Source: Quillaja saponaria (taxonomy: Eukaryota > Streptophyta > Magnoliopsida > Fabales > Quillajaceae). Taken from it: a DNA stretch of 64,000 bases. The stretch covers positions 4,340,001 to 4,404,000 of the forward strand of contig CM055611.1 of the NCBI GenBank assembly GCA_029379385.1. The letters run 5' to 3'. The notes below the pieces were generated by a model, which saw only the letters and a list, made by a program, of their open reading frames with translations, was not told where the DNA came from and ran no database searches. Every line of letters begins with the position of its first letter. Position 1 is the stretch's first letter. Positions 11,782 through 23,078 of this stretch are shown here, one piece after another. The translations under genes and the position numbers were made by a program.

Positions 11782-12418
11782 CGAGTATAATGTATACATG
11801 TAATGTGAATTAAGGTATGAACAATACTATATAAGGTTATTATATATGTTATACGTTTATGTTGGGTGATGCTAGTACTTTTTGGGTACGATTTTTCACT
11901 CACGAAGTCCATAGGACTCACCCCTCTCTTATGAATTTTTTTAGTAACAGGAGTTTGGTACATGGCATCGTCGAGCTTGTGAGCTGCCGATTGAGTACGA
12001 CAAAATATTTGCAGGATCTCAGACTTGCAGTCAATGATAAAAGTTTGTAGTCACACTAGAACCGTGATGTGTCTAATTTTAGTATGATGTAAGAGTCTAG
12101 TTACTTGTCTTTATTAATAAGGTAGACGGAGTGGAGCTACTTGTTGTCTTTGTGTTAATGTTGTGTGAAATCATGAACATAGGTGTTTTGTGTTTTAAGG
12201 CATGTTCCACATTGTTTGGAACTTCTGTCAAAATTTTTCAATAACTTGTTAAGTGTTTCAGAAAATAAAATTTTACTACGAATTTCGGTTTTATGAAAGT
12301 TACTTTTATCCTTTGTATAGGCCAAGAGTAAGGTTCATTACTTTGTTTTGAAGTCAGGGTTACAGAGGTTTAGTTATCCAATCCTCCGGCCAATCATGCC
12401 TCCGTGAGGGGCGTGACA
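11782..12418 (+). mobile_element. LARD-like element, 5' LTR remnant (last 637 bp)
   Basis: Aligns end to end with 26232-26867, about 88% identical by eye. It ends in GGGGCGTGACA followed three bases later by TGGTATCAGAGC, the primer-binding site expected after a 5' LTR. The matching 3' LTR is about 3.8 kb, so only the last sixth of the 5' LTR is present here. The missing part was probably deleted at the 11773/11782 joint. Confidence 0.8.
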
Positions 12419-12421
12419 AGT

Positions 12422-12433
12422 TGGTATCAGAGC
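12422..12433 (+). other. Primer-binding site (initiator tRNA-Met)
   Basis: TGGTATCAGAGC is the canonical complement of the 3' end of plant initiator tRNA-Met, used to prime reverse transcription. It lies three bases after the CA end of the LTR remnant, which fixes the polarity of the element as plus. Confidence 0.85.
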
Positions 12434-15433
12434 TTGGATTTAGAGGTCTGTGACTGCAAATGTAGGACGTGTTGCTTTGTTTACGTATGTTACCCGAGGC
12501 ATATGCGGACTTAGTAAAACGTTTTAATTCATCTTGAAACTTCAAGTTGTGATTCTCTAATGCATTATCCTCGGCCTTATATAGTAAATGAGCGTGGCAT
12601 TCATTTGTGTCCGTTTAGACACGACAACGCATAGTGATCGTGTTGTTAGTTGTGTGAAATACTAGAATATTGGCGTCGATCAGGAGTTAATCAAATCTTA
12701 GACGTCTTTGATAAGGAATTAAGTTGTAACAAATCATGAGTAATTTTAGTTGAAATTTTAAATCTCGCAATAATAACCTCTGTAATAGGTAAGTTCATCA
12801 ATTTAGTTTAATTAAATAAATAGTTGTTTGTAAAACTATTACATCCAAGATTTAAATAAGAATAAGGAGGAACAAAGGAAATAAAGGATCTACTTTATGT
12901 AAACTACATGAAATATTGGAGAAACCCACTTCAAACCTATTTATTTTACTGTGAAGTGGATCGTGGAAACATATATACATGTGTAATCCATTTATTTCCT
13001 CCCAAACCTTTGCCTCAAGAGGTATGAAAAGTTTCATTTTAATGTCAGGCTTACAGACCAATTCTAATATTAAATATCAAATCTTGGAAATAATACACTT
13101 ATCAATTAAAAGAAAAGAATGATTCATTCTGATTGTGTAATGATTAACAGTAGTTGAATTCTTCTTTTCCCTAATATTTGTAATTTATTTAATCGATTAT
13201 AAAGACTCAAGATTCTTCTTACACTTGGAATAATATTAAATTTAGATCAAGAAGGAATAATGTTCCAGAAATTGTTTTCCATAACCAATGACATATAATG
13301 AGATCTTAATTATGTCTTTTGAGTTTATTAATGTTTCATTATCTTTCATAAATCGTGAGAGTAAGAAGTAAGGAGTAACATGTGAAATATTTTGTGTTGT
13401 GTTGCAAACATTTAATGGAAAAAAAAAAAAAAAAAAAAAGTTTGGGGCTAAATTCTTAATGTATGAATTTTTGATAAAGTATGTTTAAAGTTTGGAATTC
13501 ATTGGGTTTAGTGTATGTGTTTTGAAGTCTAATGAAATGTTAAGCCTGATATTTATAGAATTTCTTTAATGGATTCAAGGCTTTCCGTTGAGTTCTTTTG
13601 TTTTCATTTAACTCAGTTCTTACCAATTAAACCGATTTTAGTAACAATTATAGTACCTATTATCTGAAGAGGAAATTCTTCTAGTAGTATTGGTTATTTA
13701 TTAACAAGGTGTTACAACCCGGTATGGAAATATTAGGAATGTTATCTATAAAAAACGTTAAGTTTGAGATATTGTGAAACTTTTAATTAATAAGATTAAC
13801 GAGTCTTAATATGTACGTTGAGAGGTGGTGATAAATAACATGAGCATAAAAGAAACGAAATTGTTGAATATTGTGAATTAGAGTAAATAATATTTAATAT
13901 GTATAATCAGAACCTATATTAATGATAAACTTAATTAAATATTATAATCTGATATTAAACAATGAAATTAGAATAATATGATGTAAGTCTCGATTATAAA
14001 AATAAGGATCAGTATAGATAAAATAAATGAACGTTATACCTATATAGATATAAAATATATACTCACAAGTAATTTAAAGTTGATTTGGATCTTGATTTTG
14101 TTTTATGTAATTTTAGTGACATTGAAGTGATACTCATGCTAGAAATATAACCAATTATAGATAATTAGGAAGTGATATCCTTCTGAATAGAATAACAAAA
14201 ATTTTGATGATATATTTGATATTCTCTTTACTTTTCTTAATTGAAAGATAATTGAAAAATAAAACAGTAAATAATAAACTTAATAGAGATGAGTAAAATT
14301 TAATTCAACATTTCGTTCATTTGATTTTATCATTGGATAAATTACAGTGCTAATATCAATTTTAAAAAGAAACGGTATATAACGCTAGTCCGTGAACGAC
14401 CAATTATTGTATGAACCAGTATAGGTTCTATTTATAGTCAATGGGGTTTCCTAAAAAGATTTACTAGATTCATTAAGTTATTTTAAAAACTTAAAACGAT
14501 CAGTTGTTAATAGAATTCATTGTCAGCTTTCTGTAAATTGCCCCTTTTAAGCTAGAATTTTTAAATATATTGTAAGTTAAATCTGTACTGATACAGAACC
14601 AACCTGCAATAAATAAGGAAAGTATAGTACTGCTATAAATAAATTAGTATCACATACCATTAATGGTAGTTGTAAAAGATTATATAATGAAAATTATATG
14701 TCACGCATAGTAATATTATATAGACGATTACATTGAAATAGATAAAAGGATTTCCGAATATTTTAAATCTTTTAATCAACTAATTTAATCTTTAGAATAA
14801 GTGGATATTATTAGTACTCTGTTTGATGAAGATGTAACACAGTAATTTTTACACATTTTGTTTACATGTTTGAATTTTTATGTAGATATAGAAAAGATAT
14901 TTATACATCCTTCAGAGAAAATAAGAAAGTTAAGTAATGCTTAGATATTGGAAAAAACTGAAAGTAAATAGAAGCTAATTTATTTTACTCACGTAATTAT
15001 CTGATTTAGTTCATTAATCTAAATTTTAAATAAGAAATATGATATGATCTTAAACATAGATTGGGGTTTAGGTGTTAAATTGTCAGAGTGGCGCAGTAGA
15101 AACGTGGTGAAGAGTTATGATAAAAAATATTAAGTTTAATGTTTTTAAAAAGCTAATTTCGTTTTCAAGGGAATCATACTAAAATTTCCTGTAATTTAAT
15201 TTTGACTATTTAAGTTACACGTTTAATCAGGCTTATTTAATATATGTTAGTGTACATCTAGTATTGGAAAAGTTTCATATATTACAAATCTAAGAAGTAT
15301 AAGTAGATAAGAACTTAACGTGTGAAGAATAATTAGTGGTGATTCTGAATAAACAAGTCTGTAAACTTCAATTAAAAAAATCATTCATTCGATAAAATAA
15401 AACTTTAAAAAAATAAATAAAGAAATAAAAATT
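12434..15433 (+). mobile_element. LARD-like element, non-coding internal region
   Basis: About 3 kb of AT-rich sequence with no gag, protease, reverse transcriptase or integrase motif in any frame that I could recognise. The frames at 12360-12545 and 12852-13061 are short and featureless. A run of about 20 A lies at 13420-13439. Together with 22911-23078 this gives about 3.2 kb of internal sequence between LTRs. Long LTRs with a non-coding interior are the definition of large retrotransposon derivatives, which rely on enzymes from other elements. Confidence 0.6.
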
Positions 15434-15533
15434 ATTAGGAATATAATATTATTGTATTGTGTAGTCCCACATTATTTAAATGTGGAAGTCTATGTTTTAT
15501 ATTTACTATAAATAAAGCTTATGGGTGTAGACT
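15434..15533 (+). mobile_element. Copia family A, 5' LTR fragment
   Basis: Matches 22748-22852 within the 3' LTR of the same family: ATTAGGAATATAATATTATT, then GTGGAAGTCTAT and TTATGGGTGTAG. The first 65 bp or so of the LTR are missing at the left. At the right the match stops at GGTGTAGACTT, just before the TGAGATATC that follows it in the 3' LTR; that TGAGATATC is found inverted at 16099-16107. Confidence 0.75.
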
Positions 15534-16107
15534 TTACCTATACCTTTAGCAATGGTTCTGGAATCATTAGCTATAGTGACAGTGAAAAGTGATGATGGAT
15601 TACTAATAGTAGAAAAAAGTTTGGGATTACCAGATATGTGATCAGAAGGCACAAGAATCAAGAATCCAAGTGTCAGAAGAGGTCTGAGTGAAGCAAGCGA
15701 CAGAATTACCATGAGAAGATTGCTAGGTAGCTTGATACTGTAGGACCTTATCATATTAAGTAGCTGATAATGAGACATTAATAGGCTTGTCTTTAGATGG
15801 TGAAACTTCAAGTGAATTGGCTGACTGAACAATGTTAGTTGTAGTAATAACAGGGGAATCCAGAAAACACAAAGGTAAAATAACTATGTTTTGACATACT
15901 AATTTCAGATTTTTCAGAGGTAAACATACCGATGAACAGTACCCTCGATGAATAATAATCGTACTACTAGAATGAAAAGCAGCAATAGAGAGACACGCTA
16001 GAAAGAAATACAACAAAAAATAAAAATTAGGGTTTTTTCTCCCTAAGCTCTGATACTATGTTAAATAAAATAGAATAAGGAAAAGATTATAGCCATGATT
16101 GATATCT
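15534..16107 (-). pseudogene. Copia family A: inverted piece with LTR end, primer site and leader/gag start
   Basis: On the minus strand, starting at 16107, the order is TGAGATATCAATC, an LTR tail ending TTTATTTAACA, the primer site TAGTATCAGAGC, and an open frame (SIAAFHSSSTIIIHRGYCSS...) that matches the plus-strand leader at 17017-17300 of the neighbouring element. It ends at a protease-proximal ACCATTGCTAAAGGTATAGGT. This segment is therefore flipped relative to the LTR piece on its left and the RNase H on its right. It is non-functional. Confidence 0.75.
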
Positions 16108-16761
16108 CAAATCCTATATCAGCCTCGAACATCTCATTGGAATGCTGTTATTCGTATCCTAAGATACCTTAAAACTGCACCCACAAAGAGATTATTATAT
16201 AAGAATTATGGGCACACTCTCGTTCGAGGACATGGTCATGGTCATACATTAGTCCATAAACATAATTCTACTCCAGTTCAAGATTATAACGATGCTGATT
16301 GGGTAGACTCTCAATTTGACAAAAGATCTACTACAGGATACTATATATTTATAGGGTAGAAATCTTGTTTCATGGAAAAACAAAAAGAAAAATGTTGTTG
16401 TAAGATCTAGTGCTGAATCTGAATATAGGGCCATGACTCATACCACTGCTGAGTTAGTTTGGCTGAAAAATCTATTAGACGAACTTGGATTTCACCACTC
16501 ACAACCTATGGAGTTAGTATGTGATAATCAAGCTGCATTACATATTGTATCAAATCTAGTCTTTCATGAACGAACAAAACATATAGAAGTTGACTGTCAT
16601 TTCATTCGTGAGAAGCTTATGAAATACAATCAAGACTACATATGCAAAATCAGAAAATCAGTTAGCAGACTTATTCACAAAATCTTTGGCAGGAAGCCGA
16701 TTACGATATCTATGCAACAAGCTTGGAACATATAATCTTTATGCTCCAGCTTGAGGGAGAG
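16108..16761 (+). pseudogene. Copia RNase H fragment and polypurine tract
   Basis: Reads the end of a copia pol polyprotein in two frames: HWNAVIRILRYLKTAP, a His-rich insert, DADWVDSQFDKRSTTGYYIF, then (after a TAG near 16357) SSAESEYRAMTHTTAELVWL and FHERTKHIEVDCHFIREKL. It ends in CAGCTTGAGGGAGAG, a polypurine tract directly before the LTR at 16762. Everything upstream of RNase H is missing. It is about 94-95% like 19850-20485 by eye. Confidence 0.85.
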
Positions 16762-16956
16762 TGTTAGAGTGTAAACATAGGCAGCTTAATTAGTGGGTCA
16801 AATTTTCTTATTTATAGTTTCCTTATTTATGTGTAATTTCTATTATGTATTTGGTTGATATTTAGTCTAGGTTCACTATGTTAGGTAAACACTTTAGCCT
16901 ATAAATAAAGGCTCCCTCTTGTACATTTAAAATCATCTGAATATACATTCTTAACA
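16762..16956 (+). mobile_element. Copia family B LTR (shared by two copies)
   Basis: A 195-bp LTR bounded by TGTTAGAG and CTTAACA. A polypurine tract ending GAGGGAGAG precedes it, and TGGTATCTAAGC, a primer site with two changes, follows it. It therefore serves both as 3' LTR of the RNase H fragment upstream and as 5' LTR of the element downstream. A TATA-like CTATAAATAAAGGC lies near 16899. Confidence 0.85.
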
Positions 16957-19900
16957 TGGTATCTAAGCTTAGGGAGAAAAAACTCTAATTTTTATTTTCC
17001 ACTGTGTTTCTTTCCAATGTGTCTCTCTATTGCTGCGTTTCATTCCAGCAGTACAATTATTATTCATCGGGGGTACTGTTCATCGGTATGTCTACCTCTA
17101 AAAAATCTGAAATCGATATGTCAAAACCTAGTACTTTTACCTCTGTGTTTTTCTGGATCCCCTGTTATTACTACAACTAACATTGTTCAGTTAGCCAATT
17201 TACTTGAAGTTTCACCATCTAAAGACAAGCCTATTAATGTCTCATTATCAGCTACTGAATATGATAAATTCCAACAGTATCAAGCTACCCAGCAATCTTC
17301 TCATGGTAATTCTGTCGCTTGCCTCTCTCAGACCTCTTTTGATACTTAGATTCTTGATTCTAGTACCTCTGATCACATATCTGGTAATCCCAAATTTTTT
17401 CTAGTATTAGTAATCCATCATCACTTTCCAATGTCACTATAGCTAATGGTTCCACAACCATTGCTAAAGGTATAGGTCAAGCTACACCATTATCTTCTTT
17501 GCCTTTAGAGTTTGTGCTTTATGTCCTTGAAAATGTTCATTCAGTCTGATTTCTATTAGTCAATTGATTCGTTCTCTCAATTGTTCTGTCACTTTTATTA
17601 ATGATTCTCTTACTATACAGGACCGACATACAGGACGAACGATTGGCACAGAGCGTGAGTCACAGTGGCCTCTACCATCTTACCACACTACCTACATTTT
17701 CAATGGCTTGCTCTACAGATGTATCACCTATTCTCATTCACAGTCGATTGGGTCATCCTAGTCTATCCAAGCTCCAGAAGATGGTTCCTCGTTTGTCATC
17801 TCTGTCATCTTTAAATTGTGAGTCGTGTCATCTTGGCAAGCACACACGTGCTTCATTTCCAAAGCATAGTCGTTTTAAAGCAAAGTCTCCCTTTCATCTT
17901 GTTCATACTGATGTTTGGGGTCCTAATCATGTTAGTTCATTTTTGGGATTTCAGTATTTCTTAACCTTTATTGATGACTATTCTTGTTGCACGTGGTTAT
18001 TTTTAATGAAAAATCGTTCTGAGTTATTTTTTTTATTCCAACAGTTTTGTGCTGAAATTAAAATACAATTTGGTGTTTCTATTCGTATTTTGCGTAGTGA
18101 TAATGCACGTGAATATTTTTCTACATCATTTCAGCACTTTATGACATCTCAAGGTATGCTTCATCAATCATCTTGTTCTCACACCCCTCAATAAAATGGA
18201 GTTGTTGAGCGCAAAAACAGACATTTAATTGAAACAGCTCGCACTCTATTACTTCATGGTCATGTTCCATTTCGGTTTTGGGGTGATGTTGTATTTACTG
18301 CATGCTACCTTATTAATCGCATGCAATATTCTACATTGCATAACAAAATTTCATATTCTATCATCTTTCCTAATCATCCCTTATATTCACTTCCGCTTTG
18401 TATCTTTGGTTGTATTTGTTTTGTTCATGATCTAACACCTGGACAGGATAAACTCTCTTCCAAATTAATTAAGTGCATCTTCTTGGGTTATTCTCGCCTT
18501 CAAAAATGGTATAAATGTTACTGTCCAGATACGAATCATTACTTTACCTCCTCCGATGTCACATTTTTTAAGGAATCTTCATTTTTTCCCTCGGCTATTC
18601 CCGAGTCACCTTCTATCTCTGAGGATCTTCCGATTCCTTATCTTGGACCAAATGACCATGCATCATCTGCGCCACTACCTGATCTTCCAGCAGACATTGT
18701 TAATATACCTGATGACTCACATTTTGTACCAATATCTTCCCGTGTCCTTGAATCTTGCTTCACCACCTATTTTACGAAGAGGTACTCGTTCAACTTGTAA
18801 TCCTTATCATATTTATACTTTTTTGAGTTATCATCTTTTTTCTTTACCCTATTATGCATTTGTATCCTCTTTGTCTTCTATTTATGTTCCAAAGTCCATC
18901 AGTGATGTTCTTGCTCATCCGGGTGGCGGCAGGCCATGGTTGATGAAATGAACGCCTTACATACTAATGGTACTTGGGAACTTGTCTTTTTACCTTCTGG
19001 AAAATCCACTGTTGGATGTAAATGGGTATACATTGTAAAAGTTCATTCTGATGGTTCTGTTGATCGCTTAAGGCTAGATTGGTAGCAAAAGGCTACACTC
19101 AGGTCTATGGTGTGGATTATTCAGAAACTCTCTCTCCCGTAGCTAAAATTACATATGTCAGGATATTTATATCTCTAACTGCTATTTTTGATTGGCCACT
19201 CTATCAATTGGACATCAAAAATTCTTTCTTACATGGTGACCTTGATGAAGAAGTCTTTATGGAGCAAACACCTAGTTTTGTTGCTTGGAGAGAGTTCAGT
19301 ATGGTGTGTCGATTGAAAAAGTCTCTATATGGCTTAAAGCAATCTCCTAGAGCTTGGTTTGGTAGATTCAATAAAGTTGTTCTTAGTTTTGGCCTTCAGA
19401 GCTGTACTGTTTATCACTCAATTTTCTATAAACATACACCTAATGGCAGAATTCTTTTAATTGTATATGTGGATGATACTGTGATTACAGGTGATGATAA
19501 TCATGGGATTCAGCAATTCAAATCATTCTTACAGTCTAAGTTTTAAACTAAGGACTTAGGACAACTAAAATAATTCTTGGGCATTGAGGTTACAATATCA
19601 CAATTAGGTATTTGCCTTTCTCAAAAAAAGTATTGTATGGATGTCTTGAGTGATACAGGTATGTTGGATTCCAAACCTGTAGATACTCTTATGGATCCCA
19701 ACACTAAACTTGTACTAGATGAGGGAGAGCCACTGACAAATCCTGAGCAATATAGACGTCTTGTTGGTAAGCTAAATTATCTCACAGTCACTAGACCAGA
19801 TATTGCTTTTGCAACTAGTATGGTTAGCCAATTTCTTTCTCAGCCTCGAACATCTCATTGGAATGCTGTTATTCGTATCCTAAGATACCTTAAAACTGCA

Positions 19901-20485
19901 CCTAGAAAGGGATTATTATATAAGAATCATGGGCACACTCTAGTTCGAGGACATGGTCGTGGTCATACATTAGTCCATAAACATAATTCTACTCCAGTTC
20001 AAGGTTATAGCGATGCTGATTGAGTAGGCTCTCAATTTGACAGAAGATCTACAGCAGGATACTGTATATTTCTGGGTGAAAATCTTGTTTCATGGAAAAA
20101 CAAAAAGCAGACCGTTGTTGCAAGATCCAGTGCTGAATCTGAATATAGGGTCATGACTCATACCACTGCTGAGTTAGTTTGGCTAAAAAATTTATTAGAT
20201 GAACTTGGATTTCAGCACTCACAGCCTATGAAGTTAGTATGTGATAATCAAGTTACATTACATATTGCATCAAATCCAGTCTTTCATGAACGAACAAAAT
20301 AAATATAGAAGTTGACTGTCATTTCGTTCGTGACAAGCTTATGGATAATACAATCAAGACTACATATGCAAAATCAGAAGATAAGTTAGTAGACTTAGTC
20401 ACAAAATCTTTGGCAAGAAACCGACTACGATATCTATGCAACAAGCTTGGAACATATAATCTTTATGCTCTAACTTGAGGGGGAG
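16957..20485 (+). pseudogene. Ty1/copia retrotransposon internal region, many stops
   Basis: Order on plus: leader (17017-17340); protease remnant ILDSSTSDHISG at 17350, with the usual DSGA altered; integrase at 17740-18650 with LGHPS, CESCHLGK and HTDVWGP; the TPQ.NGVVERKNRH segment with TAA replacing a Gln codon near 18193; reverse transcriptase at 18940-19600 with YVDD near 19470; RNase H at 19700-20480 with SAESEYR. This order (integrase before reverse transcriptase) defines copia. The gag core and zinc knuckle are absent, the leader running almost straight into protease. Frameshifts and stops near 19068, 19544, 19570, 20021 and 20299 make it inactive. A GAGGGGGAG polypurine tract precedes the next LTR. 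Confidence 0.92.
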
Positions 20486-20711
20486 TGTTAGATTAGACAA
20501 CTTAATTAGTTGGTCAAATTTCCTTATTTATAGTTTCCTTATTTATGTGTAATTTCTATTATGTATGTGGCTGATATTTAGTCTACATTATATTAGGTAG
20601 ACACGTATTTGGTTGATATTTAGTCTAGGTTCACTATGTTAGGTAAACACTTTAGCCTATAAATAAAGGCTTCCTCTTGTACATTTAAAATCATTTGAAT
20701 ATACATTCTTC
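20486..20711 (+). mobile_element. Copia family B 3' LTR with internal duplication
   Basis: Begins TGTTAGATTAG after the polypurine tract and matches the LTR at 16762-16956. It contains an extra tandem copy of about 45 bp around 20570-20625 (GGCTGATATTTAGTCTA and GGTTGATATTTAGTCTA). The terminal AACA is missing: it ends CATTCTT and immediately meets an inverted LTR. Confidence 0.8.
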
Positions 20712-20891
20712 TTATAGATAAAGTATTTACCTAACATAGTGAACCTAGACTAAATATCAACCAAATACGTGTCTACCTAACATAATAAATGTAGATTAAA
20801 TATCAGCCACATACATAATAGAAATTACACATAAATAAGGAAACTATAAATAAGGAAATTTGACCCACTAATTAAGCTGTCTAATCTAATA
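20712..20891 (-). mobile_element. Copia family B LTR, inverted and truncated
   Basis: The reverse complement matches the LTR at 20486-20711, including the same internal duplication (TCAACCAAATACGTGTCTACC here). Its 5' end reads TATTAG instead of TGTTAG and it lacks the last 60 bp or so. It forms the inner part of the right arm of a palindrome. Confidence 0.8.
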
Positions 20892-22205
20892 TTCCCCTTC
20901 AAGCTAGAGCATAAACTTCAAGCTAGAGCATAAAGATTATATGTTCAAAGCTTGTTGCATAGATATCGCAGTCGGTTTCCTGCCAAAGATTTTGTGACTA
21001 AGTCTACTAACTTATCTTCTGATTTTGCATATGTAGTCTTGATTGTATTATCCATAAGCTTCTCACGAACGAAATGACAGTCTACTTCTCTATGTTTTGT
21101 TCGTTCATGAAAGACTGGATTTGATGCAATATGTAATGCAACTTGATTAATACATACTAACTTCATAGTCTGTGAGTGCTGAAATCCAAGTTCGTCTAAT
21201 AAATTTTTTAGCCAAACTAACTCAGCAGTGGTATGAGTCATGGCCCTATATTCAGATTCAGCACTGGATCTTGCAACAACGGTCTACTTTTTGTTTTTCC
21301 ATGAAACAAGATTTCCACCCATAAATATACAGTATCCTGCTGTAGATCTTCTGTCAAATTGAGAGCCTGCCCAATCAGCATCGCTATAACCTTGAACTGG
21401 AGTAGAATTATGTTTATGGACTATTGTATGACCACGACCATGTCCTCGAACTAGAGTGTGCTCATGATTCTTATATAATAATCCCTTTCCGGGTGCAGTT
21501 TTAAGGTATCTTAGGATACGAATAACAGCATTCCAATGAGATATTCGAGGCTGAGAAAGAAATTGGCTAACCATAATAGTTGCAAAAGCAATATCTGGTC
21601 TAGTGACTATGAGATAATTCAGCTTACCAACAATACGTCTATATTGCTCATGATTTGTCAATAGCTCCCCCTCATCTAGTACAAGTTTAGTGTTAGGATC
21701 CATAGAAGTATCTACAGGTTTGGAATCCAACATACCTATATCACTCAAGACATCCAGACAATACTTTCTTTAAGAAAGGCAAATACCCAATTGTGATCTT
21801 GTAACCTCAATGCCCAAAAAGTATTTTAATTGTCCTAAGTCTTTAGTTTGAAACTTAGACTGTATGAATGATTTCAATTGCTGAATCTCATGATTATCAT
21901 CACCTGTAATCACAATATCATCCACATATACAATTAAAAGAATTCTGTCATTAGGTGTATGTTTATAGAAAACTGAGTGATTAACAGTACACCTCTGAAG
22001 GCCAAAACTAAGAACAACTTCACTAAATCTACCAAACCAAGCTCTAGGAGATTCCATATAGAGACTTTTTCAATCGATACACCATACCGGACTCCCCCTG
22101 AGCAACAAAACCAGGTGGTTGCTCTATTAAGACTTCTTTATCAAGGTCACAATGTAAGAAAGTATTTTTCATATCCAATTGATAAAGTGGCCAATTGAAA
22201 CCCAG
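20892..22205 (-). pseudogene. Copia reverse transcriptase/RNase H, inverted arm
   Basis: On the minus strand the reading runs from about 22205 (WPLYQLDMKN, LHCDLDKEV, PPGFVAQGESGMVYRLKKS) through SPRAWFGRF, YVDD near 21925, KDLGQLKYFLGIEV, TRPDIAFAT and the His-rich insert to SSAESEYRAMTHTTAELVWL. A small deletion near 22060 removes the Leu-Lys-Gln usually before SPRAW, and single stops interrupt the frame near 21283 and 21770. By eye it is about 96% identical to 19680-20160 on the plus strand over RNase H. Integrase and everything upstream are missing. Confidence 0.88.
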
Positions 22206-22682
22206 GCCTGATCTTGGCCCAATTTTGAAAAGAACCCTAATCTTCTTTATCTTTTATCTGGCCACCACATGAAGAAAAAGAAGAATAACAAAAAAAAGAG
22301 GCTTTACCGCCAGCTATCATTAAACCTAGTTATTTTTTCTATTCAAGCCTCATTATTTCCTCTTTTCTATCCCTAATTATCTCTTTCATCTAAAAGACGG
22401 CTCAATCCCCTTTTATTTTCAAGCCTATTTAGGGTTTGACTGTTAAAAGAGTTTGACAGTTCAACAGTACCTTCATGAACTTTCAGTTGTGTCTCTTTCC
22501 AACGGTGCTCCTTTTATTTTTTCAGAAAATCCCGTTGTGCGTTTTTTCAACGGTGCTCTTTTTATTTTTCTGGCAAATTCGGTTGTATCTCTTTCCAGCC
22601 AACACGAGTGCTCTTCATGGGTACCAGTATATTCATCAAACAGAATTGAAACTTCACCTAGATTATTGTAAGTAAAGGGGAG
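22206..22682 (+). mobile_element. Copia family A 3' untranslated tail
   Basis: Non-coding sequence between the palindrome and the family A 3' LTR. It contains imperfect internal repeats of CTCTTTCCAACGGTGCTC type near 22493, 22545 and 22590, and ends with the polypurine tract AGTAAAGGGGAG at 22671-22682, right before the LTR. The two overlapping frames near 22453-22675 are repeat-driven and not called. Confidence 0.55.
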
Positions 22683-22910
22683 TGTTGAGATTGTTAATTA
22701 GGTTTTATTTGTACAAGATTGAGCATTATATGCTCCATCTTGATTGGGAGTATTAGGAATATAATATTATTGTATTGTGTAGTCTCACATTGTTTAAATG
22801 TGGAAGTCTATATTTTATTATTTACTATTAAAAAAAACTTATGGGTGTAGGCTTTGAGATATCAATCAAGACTATAATCCTTTCCTTATTTTATTTTATT
22901 TTATTTAACA
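22683..22910 (+). mobile_element. Copia family A 3' LTR
   Basis: A 228-bp LTR bounded by TGTTGAGATTG and TTTATTTAACA, preceded by a polypurine tract. Its middle matches 15434-15533 and its right end matches the inverted tail at 16054-16107. These three pieces together prove that one family A element spanned 15434-22910 and was later rearranged. Confidence 0.85.
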
Positions 22911-23078
22911 AAAATAAATACTAAATAAATATTTGACAATATCTTTGTAAACAAGAAATTATGTAGGAAATTGAGGTTGTAGTGAAATGACAATATCTAC
23001 ATCCAATTTAGGTAAACAATTTATCTGTATCCTTTATTGTTCAAAATTTGTGACAAATTTTTTTTAAGGGGGGGAGAT
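22911..23078 (+). mobile_element. LARD-like element, end of interior and polypurine tract
   Basis: Non-coding sequence continuing the interior broken by the copia complex. It ends in AAGGGGGGGAGAT (23066-23078), a purine tract placed exactly where a 3' LTR starts. Confidence 0.65.

Noticed and set aside
11775..12050. Open frames on both strands, also found at 26189-26509
   Set aside because: Both lie in the paired LTR ends, so their similarity reflects LTR homology; no protein family recognised.
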